35,139 nucleotides of DNA, taken from positions 1 through 35,139 of the forward strand of contig JAUNJE010000030.1 of the NCBI GenBank assembly GCA_030533415.1. Reading direction: 5' to 3'. Numbering within the stretch: position 1 is the stretch's first letter; every line of letters starts with the position of its first letter. This document shows, piece by piece, positions 15,618 through 24,941 of this stretch. Origin of the DNA: Eubacteriales bacterium (GTDB lineage Bacteria; Bacillota; Clostridia; Oscillospirales; Oscillospiraceae). A program made the position numbers and the translations under genes. The notes beneath the pieces were generated by a model. It worked only from the letters and a program-made list of their open reading frames with translations, searched no databases and was not told the origin of the DNA.

Positions 15618-16940
15618 CTATTCTCCCGTCCGCCAATCCTGGCGGATCTGGCGGAAGCTATTGATCAAATAGTCCTCCGTAATGCCATACAGCAGCGCGT
15701 ATTCCTCCAGGCTCGCCGCGTAGGCCACGCCCTCGGTCCGGTACAGGGCAAACCGCCCGTCCCGCACCGCGTCCTCATCCCGGCTGCTGCCTGTGAACAC
15801 ATAGATGGTAAACAGCCGCGCGGCCTCCTGATAAGATTCATCCCACACATAAAAGGCGTAGGTCCCCTCCGTCTGTTCCACGGAAACCCGTTTGGCCCAG
15901 CTGCCGCCCAGCTGTACATACCAGCCGCCCATATAATAGTGGAAGGTATATATCTTGTCCCAGGCCCGTCCTCCCGAATCCATGGAAAACCACCGGAGCA
16001 GGAACTTCTGGGCGCCGTCCCGCCATTGGGAAACCGGCTTCATGGCAATCAGACTGGGCAGCTCCAAAATACCGTCTTCATCAATATCCTCGGCATAGAC
16101 ATAGAAGTTGCGCAGGGTCATGATGCTGGTCTCCGCCTCGCTGGAAAAGGAGATGTTGGTAAAGCTTCCATTGCGCAGGGCAAAGACATCCGTCACAATG
16201 GCGCCTTCCTCCGCTGAACTGGCAACAAACACCGCCGGCACATCGTCCTGCAGCTTGCCGGTCCGGATCCGGCGGATGCGGGAAGGCTCCGCCGACAGTT
16301 CCGTTTCCACGGACCGTTCGACCTGCCCGTTTCCGGCACTGTAAAGCACCGCCATGCCGCGCTCCGTCTCCCCCTCACCGGGACGGAGCACCATCAGCTC
16401 CTTGCGGCCGTTCTCATCCAGGTCACAGGTCAGGAACTTGGTATACCCCACCTGAAGCAGCAGCTCCGCGCTTCCGCCGGAAAAGGTATAGACCGAAACA
16501 TTGCGCAGCACCTGGTCACTGACCTGCCGGCCGATGACCAGCTCACAGCCGGGCTTTTCGTCAAAGTCCACATATTCGATCTGCTCAAAGGCCGCGCCGT
16601 TTCCCTCGATGGTCTCCATGAGGACGCAGCTTCCGTCCTCTTCCTGCCTGAAAATCAGCACCTGCAGGGGTTTTTCCGAATTTCCCTTGGCAAACACCAG
16701 GTATTCCTCTACCCCGTCGCCGTCCAGGTCTGCCCGCTGCACCGTCTGCTGGTTTTCGCCGGAAATCGGGGCGCAGTAGGTAAGTCCTGTCATGGCCGAA
16801 TCAATGGCGGACTGTAAATGGTTATATTCCTCCGAACGCTTTGGAGGAACGTACATTTCCTCCACGGTCCGCATGGCGCAGCCCGCGCAGAGCGATGCCG
16901 TCAGCGCGAGCACCGCCAGAAGCAGGATTCTCTTTTTCAC
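15618..16940 (-). CDS. Secreted lipoprotein, function unknown, upstream of a two-component system
   Basis: This is a 440-aa lipoprotein with a lysine-rich N-terminus, a hydrophobic stretch and the lipobox 'LCAGC' near residues 16-20, so it should be anchored on the outer face of the membrane. The mature part holds repeated Asp-rich segments ('DLDGDGVEEYLVF', 'CDLDENGRKELMV', 'DIDEDGILELPSL') like FG-GAP/VCBS calcium-binding repeats, suggesting a beta-propeller. I chose the GTG start at 16940, preceded by AGGAG at eight bases, rather than an upstream ATG with no such site. TATAAT lies at 16965-16970 on the minus strand. Its position just before the regulator/kinase pair suggests it may feed that sensor; this is inference. 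Confidence 0.8.
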   Translation of the reverse strand: MKKRILLLAVLALTASLCAGCAMRTVEEMYVPPKRSEEYNHLQSAIDSAMTGLTYCAPISGENQQTVQRADLDGDGVEEYLVFAKGNSEKPLQVLIFRQEEDGSCVLMETIEGNGAAFEQIEYVDFDEKPGCELVIGRQVSDQVLRNVSVYTFSGGSAELLLQVGYTKFLTCDLDENGRKELMVLRPGEGETERGMAVLYSAGNGQVERSVETELSAEPSRIRRIRTGKLQDDVPAVFVASSAEEGAIVTDVFALRNGSFTNISFSSEAETSIMTLRNFYVYAEDIDEDGILELPSLIAMKPVSQWRDGAQKFLLRWFSMDSGGRAWDKIYTFHYYMGGWYVQLGGSWAKRVSVEQTEGTYAFYVWDESYQEAARLFTIYVFTGSSRDEDAVRDGRFALYRTEGVAYAASLEEYALLYGITEDYLINSFRQIRQDWRTGE

Positions 16941-16994
16941 GGCATCAACTCCTCTTAATCTGATATTATAGCACATATATTTGAAAAAGAAAAG

Positions 16995-19900
16995 CTATTT
17001 TACAACAACATTTCCCTCTCCAAGGACATTTTTCAGCTCCAGGAGCATATTGTCCATCAGCGCGCAGCGGGTACCCCGCCGCTGCTTGGTATCGGCAAAA
17101 TAGACCACCGCGCCGCTGCTGCCGGGGAACATGTTCAAAATCGCCCGGATCTTGGGGAACAGTTTCCCCTCCTCACTGGGAAGCCGCAGATACAGGGTAC
17201 CCATTTGGGGCGCTGCCTGCACGGGAGGGCTTTGCGGTTCCGGGCTTCCATTGGCGTAATCGGAAATGGGACGGGCACGGTTGATGACGATCTGCGGCTC
17301 CTTGTCGTCCCGCAGGGAGAGCCTGCCCGTAATGACCACGGCGCTGTTTTCCCGCAGATAACCGCCGAATTGGTTCAGCACATTGGAAAAAGCCAGCATC
17401 TCAATGGCGGCGGTGTCATCCTCCACGGTGACATAGGCCATCATGGAATTGCTCCGGGTGGTTTTCATTTTGACGCTCTGGACGATGCCCGCCACACTGA
17501 CGGTCTGGTCGTCCTCAAAGCTGCTTTCCTCGTCCATCAGCTTGCCGATGTTCACCACATGGGTGTTGCGCAGGTACGGGCGGTAATCGTCCATAGGATG
17601 GCCGGAGATATAGATGCCGGTGGTCTCCTTCTCCATGGCCAACAGGTCGGCCTTGTCCAGTTCCTTCATTTTCGGAATAGGGACCTTCGCGGCGGCATCG
17701 TCCTCCTCCAGCATGGCAAACAGGCCCATCTGTCCTTCCAGATTTTTCTTTCGGGAGACGGCTACGCTGTCCATAAGCTGGTCGTAAACCGCCAGCAGCT
17801 CACTGCGGTGGTAGCCAAAGCAGTCCGCGGCGCCGCACTTGATGAAATTCTCCACGGCCCGCTTGTTCAGCTCTCCTTCCCCCATCCGCTCGATGAAATC
17901 CTCCAGGGATTTGAAAGGACCGCCCTCCCTGCGTTTTTTCACCATGGAGCGGATCAGGCCCCGGCCCACATTCTTGACCGCTCCCAACCCAAAGCGGATG
18001 GCATCGCCCTCCACCGTGAAATGGTCGTCGGAATGGTTCAGATCCGGGGGCAGGACGGGAATTCCCAATTCCTTGCACTCGGCAATATAGCCGGAAATTT
18101 TGACGGCGGAATCCAGGACGGAGGTCATCAGCGCCGCCATATACTGACGGGGATAATGGCATTTCAGGTATGCGGTCTGGTAGGATACCACCGCGTAGCA
18201 AACGGCATGGGCCTTGTTAAAGGCGTAATTGGCAAAGTCCACGATCTCATCGTAAATGGATTGGGCCACCGCTTCGCTGACCCCATGGGCAATGGCCCCC
18301 GAAATATTCTGCTCCGGGTCCCCATAGACAAAGACCTTCCGCTCCGCCTCAATGACCTTCATTTTCTTCTTGGAAATGGCCCGGCGGATGTTGTCCGCCT
18401 GCCCCATGGTGTAGCCGCCCAGGGAACGGAATATCTCAATCACCTGCTCCTGATAGACGATACAGCCATAGGTGACCTTCAAAATCGGCTCCAACAGCGG
18501 CGTTTTGTACCGGATCTTCCGGGAATCCAGCTTATTTGCGATAAACGTGGGAATGGAATCCATGGGGCCGGGCCGGTACAGGGCCACAATAGCCGTAATA
18601 TCCTCGATAGAGCTGGCCTTCATGCTGACGCAGACACCGGTCATTCCGGCGGATTCCAGCTGGAAAACGCCCTGGGTCCTGCCCTCGGTCAGCATGGCAA
18701 AGGTTTCGGAATCGTCATCCGGAATTTTCGCAATGGAAAAATCCGGCTCCAGCTTTCGGATCTCCTTTTCCGCGTCGTCGATCACCGTCAGGTTCCGCAG
18801 GCCCAGGAAGTCCATTTTCAGCAGTCCCAGCTCCTCGATGGTGGTCATGGTATACTGGGTCACCACGGTATCGTCGTTCCGGGACAGGGGGACATAGGTA
18901 TACACCGGGTCCGCGGTGATCACCACACCCGCGGCGTGGGTGGAGGAATTGCGGGGCATTCCCTCCAGACTCATGGCGGTGTCAATCAAAGTTTTGACCC
19001 GGTCGTCGCCGTCGTACATCTCCTTTAACTTGGGAGAAATTTCCAGCGCTTCCTTCAGGGTGATGTGCAGCGGCATGGTGGGGACCAGCTTTGCCACCAC
19101 ATCGGTCTCCGCATAGGTGAAATTCAGGGCGCGGCCCACGTCCCGGATGGCGCCCCGGGCCGCCATGGTGCCGAAGGTCGCGATCTGGGCCACATGGTCG
19201 GTGCCATACTTGCGCATGACGTACTCGATGACCTCACCCCGGCGCTCCTGGCAGAAATCCGTATCGAAATCCGGCATACTGACCCGCTCCGGGTTCAAAA
19301 AGCGCTCGAAAATCAGCGCGTATTTCATGGGGTCCACTTCCGTGATGTGCATGCAGTAGGCCACAATGGAAGCGGCGCCGGAGCCACGGCCCGGGCCAAC
19401 GGGGATGCCCTGCTCCTTGGCATAGCGTATAAAATCCCAAACGATCAGGTAGTAGTTTACATAACCCATTCGGCTGATGACGCCGATCTCATATTCCAGC
19501 CGCTCCCGGTAGCTGTCGGGAGGGTCCGCATAGCGCTCCCGGAAGCCCTTCATGCACAGCTCCCGGAAATATGCTTCATTGGTATAGCCCTCGGGAACCG
19601 GGAAAGAGGGCAGGTGGTATTCATGGAAGGTAAATTCCAAATTGCAGCGGTCCGCGATTTTTACCGTGTTTTCAAAGGCTTCATCACAGCCCGGGAACAG
19701 GGCGCGAAGCTCGTCTTCACTCTTGATATAGAATTCCTCGGTCTGGAATTTCATCCGGTTTTGATCGTCCACAGTCTTGCCCGTCTGGATGCACAGCAGT
19801 ACATCCTGCATTTTGGCATCCTCTTTGCGCAGGTAGTGGGCATCGTTGGTCACCACCAGGGGCAGTCCCGTTTCCCGGGCCAGCCGGAGAATTCCCTGGT

Positions 19901-20456
19901 TGACGGGCCGCTGCTCGTCGATGCCGTGGTCCTGCAATTCCAGATAGAAATTCCCTTCCCCAAAAAGCTCTGCCAATTTTAGGGCATATTCCTTGGCGGA
20001 GGTGTAGTCCTCCTCTATCAGATACTGCGGGATAGCGCCCGCCAGGCAGGCGGACAGGGCAATCAGGCCCTCATGGTGCTTTTCCAGCAGGGCCAGGTCC
20101 ACCCTCGGTTTTCCATAGAAGCCGTGGATGAAGGCCTCAGACACCAAATAGCAGAGATTTTCATAGCCGGTGCGGTTCTCGCACAGCAGTACCAGGTGGT
20201 AAGGGTCATTGTCGATGCCGTGAATGCGGTCGGCCATCCCCCGGCGGGCAACATATACCTCGCAGCCGATGATGGGTTTGATTCCGGCGGCCTTCGCCGC
20301 CTTGTAAAAGTCGATACAGCCGTACATGACGCCATGGTCGGTAATGGCCACGGCGGTCTGTCCCACCTCCTTGATCCGGTCCATCAGGCCGTCGATCCGG
20401 CAGGCGCCGTCCAGGAGGCTGTATTCGGTATGAACATGTAAGTGCGCAAAGCTCAT
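16995..20456 (-). CDS. dnaE: DNA polymerase III subunit alpha
   Basis: DnaE is the replicative or lagging-strand C-family polymerase. The 1153-aa protein has the N-terminal PHP domain ('FAHLHVHTEYSLLDGACRI', residues 3-21), the polymerase core with 'GPGRGSGAAS' at 354-363 and catalytic Asp residues in 'PDFDTDF' at 395-401, a helix-hairpin-helix region ('SLGGYTMGQADNIRRA'), and a C-terminal OB fold around 'VSVAGIVQSVKMK'. It has no 3'-5' exonuclease insert, so it is DnaE1-like and not PolC. The start overlaps the whiA stop by four bases (ATGA). A lipoprotein gene begins 54 bases downstream. Confidence 0.97.
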   Translation of the reverse strand: MSFAHLHVHTEYSLLDGACRIDGLMDRIKEVGQTAVAITDHGVMYGCIDFYKAAKAAGIKPIIGCEVYVARRGMADRIHGIDNDPYHLVLLCENRTGYENLCYLVSEAFIHGFYGKPRVDLALLEKHHEGLIALSACLAGAIPQYLIEEDYTSAKEYALKLAELFGEGNFYLELQDHGIDEQRPVNQGILRLARETGLPLVVTNDAHYLRKEDAKMQDVLLCIQTGKTVDDQNRMKFQTEEFYIKSEDELRALFPGCDEAFENTVKIADRCNLEFTFHEYHLPSFPVPEGYTNEAYFRELCMKGFRERYADPPDSYRERLEYEIGVISRMGYVNYYLIVWDFIRYAKEQGIPVGPGRGSGAASIVAYCMHITEVDPMKYALIFERFLNPERVSMPDFDTDFCQERRGEVIEYVMRKYGTDHVAQIATFGTMAARGAIRDVGRALNFTYAETDVVAKLVPTMPLHITLKEALEISPKLKEMYDGDDRVKTLIDTAMSLEGMPRNSSTHAAGVVITADPVYTYVPLSRNDDTVVTQYTMTTIEELGLLKMDFLGLRNLTVIDDAEKEIRKLEPDFSIAKIPDDDSETFAMLTEGRTQGVFQLESAGMTGVCVSMKASSIEDITAIVALYRPGPMDSIPTFIANKLDSRKIRYKTPLLEPILKVTYGCIVYQEQVIEIFRSLGGYTMGQADNIRRAISKKKMKVIEAERKVFVYGDPEQNISGAIAHGVSEAVAQSIYDEIVDFANYAFNKAHAVCYAVVSYQTAYLKCHYPRQYMAALMTSVLDSAVKISGYIAECKELGIPVLPPDLNHSDDHFTVEGDAIRFGLGAVKNVGRGLIRSMVKKRREGGPFKSLEDFIERMGEGELNKRAVENFIKCGAADCFGYHRSELLAVYDQLMDSVAVSRKKNLEGQMGLFAMLEEDDAAAKVPIPKMKELDKADLLAMEKETTGIYISGHPMDDYRPYLRNTHVVNIGKLMDEESSFEDDQTVSVAGIVQSVKMKTTRSNSMMAYVTVEDDTAAIEMLAFSNVLNQFGGYLRENSAVVITGRLSLRDDKEPQIVINRARPISDYANGSPEPQSPPVQAAPQMGTLYLRLPSEEGKLFPKIRAILNMFPGSSGAVVYFADTKQRRGTRCALMDNMLLELKNVLGEGNVVVK

Positions 20457-21367
20457 TTCCCTGTCTCCTTTGCCAAAAGCACCAGTTTTTTCATGCGGTT
20501 GTTCATGGCCGGCTTGGTGATGGGCGGCTCCATCATCACCGCCAGTTCAGACAGCGACGCGGAAGGGTTTGCTTCCCGGGCATCCGCCGCCTGCCTCAGC
20601 TTGGGGGGAAGGGTTTCCAGCTGTCCCGCTTCCCTCAGGACACGGATGGCCCCCAGCTGCTCCTGGGCCGCCTCCACCACCTTGGAAATATTGGCGTCGT
20701 CGCAGTTGCAGCGGCGGTTGACCTTGTTGTTCAGCTCCTTTTCCAGCCTTGCCTCCATAATGCCCATGGCCGCAACCGGGGCGCCCAGGTAGGTCAGAAA
20801 GTCGGAAATCTGTTCGCTCTGCTTCAGATACAGGACCTGTCCCCCGCCCCGGCGGGCCAGCTTCGGCGGGAAATCCATGACCTCCCGCATCAGGGCGTCG
20901 GTCTCCCGGGCCACACTTTGATGGGTGGTGGTGATCTCCATATGATAGCCTTTGCCGGGATCGGTCACGCTGCCCCCCGCCAGAAAGGCCCCACGGAGGA
21001 AGGCGCCTTTGCAGCAATCCTCCTCCACCACAGGCAGGTTCACATGCAGCGCCAGAATCTCCCGGGCGTCAAATCCGAAGGAGGCCATGATCCTCCCGGT
21101 TTTTTCACGCTCCCAAATCTGAAACACCAGCTTTCCGGGCGCCTCCAGGCTGGGAAAGCTGTCAAAGGCCAGTCCAAAGGCTTTGTGAAACAGCTTGGGC
21201 AGGATATAGGCAAATTCCCGGCTTTCGGTGATGATCTTAATGCCATCCGGCTGAAAGCTGTTGCAGTACAGCAGGATGCCGAAACACTCCGCCAAAGCGC
21301 AGCAGGATTTCTGCGGAAGGCTGCGGCAGACCTCCGCCTTGGCGGACGCAGAGAAGGATATGGCCAT
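20453..21367 (-). CDS. whiA: DNA-binding protein WhiA
   Basis: WhiA is a Gram-positive DNA-binding protein combining a degenerate LAGLIDADG homing-endonuclease fold with a C-terminal helix-turn-helix; it influences division and chromosome segregation. The 304-aa protein shows the LAGLIDADG-derived segment 'LRGAFLAGGSVTDPGKGYH' and the HTH end 'LSELAVMMEPPITKPAMNNR'. The start has AAGGAG upstream. It sits between murB (30-base gap) and dnaE (four-base overlap); whiA is more often found with rapZ and yvcK, which are absent here. Confidence 0.93.
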   Translation of the reverse strand: MAISFSASAKAEVCRSLPQKSCCALAECFGILLYCNSFQPDGIKIITESREFAYILPKLFHKAFGLAFDSFPSLEAPGKLVFQIWEREKTGRIMASFGFDAREILALHVNLPVVEEDCCKGAFLRGAFLAGGSVTDPGKGYHMEITTTHQSVARETDALMREVMDFPPKLARRGGGQVLYLKQSEQISDFLTYLGAPVAAMGIMEARLEKELNNKVNRRCNCDDANISKVVEAAQEQLGAIRVLREAGQLETLPPKLRQAADAREANPSASLSELAVMMEPPITKPAMNNRMKKLVLLAKETGK

Positions 21368-21397
21368 GGGGAGGACTCCTTTCGAATGAAAATAAAC

Positions 21398-22309
21398 TTA
21401 CCAAATGCGCACTTCCGGCTCCAGACGGATACCGGAATTTTCAAAAACCTGATTGGAAACCTGCTGCAGCAGGGTTTTCACATCCTCTGCGGTGGCGTTT
21501 CCCAGGTTTACGGCAAAGCCCGCGTGCTTTTCGGAAATGGCGGCCCCACCTACCCGGAAGCCCTTCAAGCCCGCCTGCTCGATCAGTGCGGCGGCATAAC
21601 CGCCCACCGGGCGCTTGAAGGCGGAACCGGCAGAGGGGTAATCCAGGGGCTGGGCAGCCATACGTTTGGCGATCAGTTCCTTCATTCTGGCCCTGACCTC
21701 CTCCGGGGATTTTTCCGTCAGCTGGAAGTCCGCGCTGACAACGATATCCGGGGTCCCCTCCAAAACACTGTGGCGGTAGGAAAACTGCATTTCCTCCCGG
21801 GACAGGTGCCGGATGGCGCCAAACCTGTCCATGACCTCCACGCTCTGCACAATTGCGGACATCTCACCGCCATAGGCACCGGCATTCATGTAGATGCCGC
21901 CGCCTATGCTTCCGGGAATGCCATGGGCAAATTCCATGCCCCCCAAGCCCAGATTGGCCGCGAAAACGGCTCCCCGGGTCATGGTCACCCCCGCCATCAG
22001 GCGAATCCGGTTCCCGCCCAAATGCTCCATACCGTCCAGGCAGTCCTTCAGGCAGAGCACCAGGCCCCGCATTCCCGCATCCGGCGCCAGCACATTGGTG
22101 CCTGCACCTAAAATAGCAGGTTTGCAGTCCAATAAAGCGGACGTTTTCAAAATTGCCGACAATTCCTCCCTATTTTTGGGGAATGCCATTACCTCGGCTC
22201 CTCCGCCGATACGGAAAGAGGTGTGCCGGGACAGGGGTTCGTTGAACCGCAGCTCCGTTTCCGGGAGGAATGCGGAGATTTTCCGCTGAAAATCCGTCAA
22301 ATCAGTCAT
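21398..22309 (-). CDS. murB: UDP-N-acetylenolpyruvoylglucosamine reductase
   Basis: MurB is the FAD-dependent reductase that makes UDP-N-acetylmuramate for peptidoglycan. The 303-aa protein shows the FAD-binding region ('HTSFRIGGGAEVMAFP' and 'GIPGSIGGGIYMNAGAYGG'), 'YRHSVL', the serine of 'PSAGSAFKRP' that acts as proton donor, and the final conserved Glu in 'RLEPEVRIW'. This is a type II MurB. I chose the ATG at 22309, preceded by GGAGG; an upstream in-frame ATG lacks a ribosome binding site and would lie close to the -10. It heads the murB-whiA-dnaE transcript. Confidence 0.95.
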   Translation of the reverse strand: MTDLTDFQRKISAFLPETELRFNEPLSRHTSFRIGGGAEVMAFPKNREELSAILKTSALLDCKPAILGAGTNVLAPDAGMRGLVLCLKDCLDGMEHLGGNRIRLMAGVTMTRGAVFAANLGLGGMEFAHGIPGSIGGGIYMNAGAYGGEMSAIVQSVEVMDRFGAIRHLSREEMQFSYRHSVLEGTPDIVVSADFQLTEKSPEEVRARMKELIAKRMAAQPLDYPSAGSAFKRPVGGYAAALIEQAGLKGFRVGGAAISEKHAGFAVNLGNATAEDVKTLLQQVSNQVFENSGIRLEPEVRIW

Positions 22310-22336
22310 AAACGCCTCCGGGTGTATACTAGGATT

Positions 22337-22365
22337 AGTATAGCATATTCCCCGCAATTATGCAA
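22337..22365 (-). promoter_or_regulatory. Promoter of the murB-whiA-dnaE operon
   Basis: On the minus strand TTGCAT (22365-22360) and TATACT (22342-22337) are separated by 17 bases. The -10 is one mismatch from consensus and the -35 is weaker. It is the most plausible origin of the long housekeeping transcript. Confidence 0.6.
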
Positions 22366-22390
22366 TTATTACAACCATGAAATTTGTGTA

Positions 22391-22429
22391 ACTAGAAATC
22401 CTCCGCTGCCTGAAACGCAGCGGAGGATA
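22391..22429 (-). terminator. Terminator of LCP gene 1
   Basis: A perfect 12-bp stem ATCCTCCGCTGC/GCAGCGGAGGAT (22399-22410, 22418-22429) lies ten bases past the minus-strand stop and is followed by TTTCTAGTT. Confidence 0.8.
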
Positions 22430-22438
22430 AGGCCATCT

Positions 22439-23551
22439 TTAGGGTTCTTCGCCTTCTGTAATGGCACGCATTGTTTTTTTGGTTTCCGTCTCATCAAATC
22501 GCAAAACACTATGGTACATACCATCTCCATAGATATCCACCATATCGCCCCAGCTATTTGCGGGACAGTTGCCGCCGTCCTCAAAGGTCATCTCCGGCAG
22601 CATGGGCAGCAGCGTCACCAGGTACTCCGTGATCTCCGATTTGCTCATGCTCGTGGTGATCATGGGCAGGACCTCATTGGCCAGCGCCTGCAAATCAGAA
22701 AGGCTCTTGCCCTTGAGTTTGGTCAGCACAGCCTCCATAAACATCCGCTGGCGGCTGGTACGCTTGATATCGCTCTCACTGTCGCCTTCCGCCTTGCGCA
22801 TACGGGCATAGGCCAGAGCAGTATCGCCATCCAGCCAGTTAATGCCAGGCTCTACCTCCTGCCAGACCTTGCCGTCCGCATTCAGGTAGTTCGCTTCCGC
22901 CTCTGTCAGCTCAATATCGATACCATCGATCATATTTACAACCTTGACAAAGGCCTCGAAATCAATTTCAAAATTGTAGTCTACTTCTATGCCGAAATTA
23001 CTATACAGTGTCAGGTTCATCAGTTCCATGGAGCCGGCAACGCCGTCGCCATATAGAGAGCCTAAATGATAGACGGTAGTCAGTTTGATTCTTCCAAAAT
23101 AATGCCCTTTATAATCCGGCGGCCTTACAAGGGAATCTCTCAAAAGGGAGATCATGGTCAGCTTTTTGGTATAAGTATTGATAGAGCAAAGGATTGCGGT
23201 ATCCGCAAAGCGCTCCTCTTCCCCATCCCGGGCCGCCTGTCCAACAATCAGAATATTCAGATAATCCGCGCTGGACGCCACATGAGGCTCGGTGGTGGCA
23301 ACGGTCGTTGCCTCTGTGGTTTCCGGCTGGGTTGTTTCCTCCGCTGGCCCCGTGGTCTCTGTCGCTGGCGTCGTGTATTCGATCTTGGGAACTTCCACGA
23401 TATTTATTTTGTTCAGCATCACATTATAGTAAACGATCCCCGCAATGAGCACAGCCACGATCAGCACAAGCACAACCGCAAGGATAATTAAGGCTGTTTT
23501 CTTTCCGCCCAAAGGCCGCTTCGCCTTTTTCCGTTCATACCGTCCGCTCAC
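22439..23551 (-). CDS. LytR-CpsA-Psr (LCP) family wall-polymer transferase 1
   Basis: LCP enzymes attach teichoic acids or capsule polymers to peptidoglycan outside the cell. The 370-aa protein begins with a basic head ('SGRYERKKAKRPLGGKK'), one transmembrane helix ('ALIILAVVLVLIVAVLIAGI', residues 20-39) and a Thr/Glu-rich linker ('TTPATETTGPAEETTQPETT'). The LCP domain follows from about residue 95, with 'TMISLLRDSLVRPPDY' and the conserved Arg-rich 'YARMRKAEGDSESDIKRTSR'. The start is GTG, supported by GGAGG six bases upstream. It has its own promoter and terminator. The closest relative in the window is the adjacent LCP gene 2. Confidence 0.93.
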   Translation of the reverse strand: MSGRYERKKAKRPLGGKKTALIILAVVLVLIVAVLIAGIVYYNVMLNKINIVEVPKIEYTTPATETTGPAEETTQPETTEATTVATTEPHVASSADYLNILIVGQAARDGEEERFADTAILCSINTYTKKLTMISLLRDSLVRPPDYKGHYFGRIKLTTVYHLGSLYGDGVAGSMELMNLTLYSNFGIEVDYNFEIDFEAFVKVVNMIDGIDIELTEAEANYLNADGKVWQEVEPGINWLDGDTALAYARMRKAEGDSESDIKRTSRQRMFMEAVLTKLKGKSLSDLQALANEVLPMITTSMSKSEITEYLVTLLPMLPEMTFEDGGNCPANSWGDMVDIYGDGMYHSVLRFDETETKKTMRAITEGEEP

Positions 23552-23583
23552 CTTTTACCTCCAGATCAACAGTGATTTTTTGT

Positions 23584-23612
23584 ATTGTATCATGTTCCGC
23601 GCTGGAATACAA
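23584..23612 (-). promoter_or_regulatory. Promoter of LCP gene 1
   Basis: TTGTAT (23612-23607), 17-base spacer, TACAAT (23589-23584), followed by ACAAA. LCP gene 2 has the same arrangement (TTGTTT-N17-TACAAT-ACAAA), so the two paralogues probably share regulation. Confidence 0.65.
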
Positions 23613-23635
23613 GCACATTTTTCCTTTTTCCTTAT

Positions 23636-23677
23636 CAAAGAAAGGAGAAATTGGGCAGCTCCGAAGAGCTGCCCAAT
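23636..23677 (-). terminator. Terminator of LCP gene 2
   Basis: A perfect 12-bp stem ATTGGGCAGCTC/GAGCTGCCCAAT with a four-base loop (23650-23677) is followed on the minus strand by TTTCTCCTTTCTTT. Confidence 0.85.
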
Positions 23678-23700
23678 CAAAGGTCCGATCATCTTCCGGC

Positions 23701-24834
23701 TTATTCCCCGGTTCCCTCAGTAATGGCCATCATAAGCTTCTTGTTTTGTCCGGCATCAAACTTCAAAACGCTGGACTGAGTGCCAAACAAATCAATCAGC
23801 TCACCCCAATAGGTATCCTCTACCGGACAGGTCCCGGATTCCACCGTCAACTCAGGAAGCAGGGGCAGGATTTCCCACATGCAGGTAGTGATCTCGTCAT
23901 TGGTCATGTTGGTTGTAATGTTCGGCAGAACCGCATTGGCCAGTTCCTGCAGCTTACTGAAGCCCAAATTCTTAATCTTATTCAAAAGCGCCTGAATCAT
24001 GGTCCTCTGACGGGAGGTGCGCTTAATGTCGCTGTCAGAGTCCCCAGCCGCTTTCCGCATACGGGCATAGGCCAAAGCGGTGTCGCCATCTAGCCAGTTT
24101 GTACCTGCTGTCACTTCCTGCCAAACCTTTCCGTCATTATTCAGGTAGTCCGCCTCCGCTTCTGTCAGCTCGATTTCGACGCCCTCCAGCAAATTGACAA
24201 TGCTTACAAACGCTTCGAAATCCACCTCAATATCATAATCCACTTCAATGCCAAAGTTCTCCAGCAGACACTGGTTGGTCATCTCCATGGCAGCGGCGGT
24301 GCCGCCCCAGGTCCAGCCCAGATGGTAAGCCACATTGATGCGGTTCCATCCGCAGGTATGCAGCGTTCCGGAGGGGTCACGGTAATCCGGAAGATCCACA
24401 TAGGTATCCCGCATGAAGGAGGTCAGGGTCAACGTCTTTGTGTTCTTATTTACCGTTGCAAGGATCATGGTATCCGCCAGCCGGGAATCCTCCCCGTCAC
24501 GGGACGCCTGTCCGACGACCAGGATATTGATGATGTCCAAGCCGGACTCCGTGTAGGGCAGCGTGGTGGGAACCGTGGTTGGTTCTGTGGTTGCTTCCGC
24601 AGTTTCGGTTGCTTCTTCGGTATTTTCGGTTGTTTCTGTCGGAACGGTGGTTGGTGCCTGAACTGTGGAATTCTTCGCCTGCTTTATTACGGTATTATAG
24701 ACAATTCCCCCAATCAATCCGGCAATGACCAGCACCAGCAGGACAGCCACAGCAATCAATACAATCTGCTGGGGACTCCTGGGCTGTTTGGGTTGGTTGT
24801 CCTTATGTTGTGCATATCGTCCACCCTTGCTCAT
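23701..24834 (-). CDS. LytR-CpsA-Psr (LCP) family wall-polymer transferase 2
   Basis: This 377-aa paralogue of LCP gene 1 has the same plan: a short basic head starting 'MSKGGRYAQHKDNQPKQ', one transmembrane helix ('IVLIAVAVLLVLVIAGLIGG', about residues 25-44), a Thr/Glu-rich linker, then the LCP domain with 'LTSFMRDTYVDLPDY' and 'YARMRKAAGDSDSDIKRTSR'. The conserved arginines and aspartates thought to bind the polyprenyl pyrophosphate substrate appear intact. The ATG at 24834 has GGAGGT upstream. It is flanked by its own promoter and terminator, so it is not co-transcribed with gene 1. Confidence 0.93.
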   Translation of the reverse strand: MSKGGRYAQHKDNQPKQPRSPQQIVLIAVAVLLVLVIAGLIGGIVYNTVIKQAKNSTVQAPTTVPTETTENTEEATETAEATTEPTTVPTTLPYTESGLDIINILVVGQASRDGEDSRLADTMILATVNKNTKTLTLTSFMRDTYVDLPDYRDPSGTLHTCGWNRINVAYHLGWTWGGTAAAMEMTNQCLLENFGIEVDYDIEVDFEAFVSIVNLLEGVEIELTEAEADYLNNDGKVWQEVTAGTNWLDGDTALAYARMRKAAGDSDSDIKRTSRQRTMIQALLNKIKNLGFSKLQELANAVLPNITTNMTNDEITTCMWEILPLLPELTVESGTCPVEDTYWGELIDLFGTQSSVLKFDAGQNKKLMMAITEGTGE

Positions 24835-24879
24835 AGCTTACCTCCTAAATGGACTGAATGAAATGTTTACCGAATTTGT

Positions 24880-24908
24880 ATTGTACCATGGTTTTATGCA
24901 GAAAACAA
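24880..24908 (-). promoter_or_regulatory. Promoter of LCP gene 2
   Basis: TTGTTT (24908-24903), 17-base spacer, TACAAT (24885-24880), followed by ACAAA, as for LCP gene 1. Confidence 0.65.
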
Positions 24909-24941
24909 GTTCTTTTTCCATTTTCCCAGGATAACCGGCAC

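Noticed and set aside
17205-19028. Plus-strand 607-aa open frame opposite dnaE
   Set aside because: It is a shadow of the GC-rich dnaE codons, His/Gly/Gln-rich, without a ribosome binding site or recognisable domain.
10447-20456. Inteins in recA or dnaE
   Set aside because: Both proteins have normal lengths and uninterrupted motifs.
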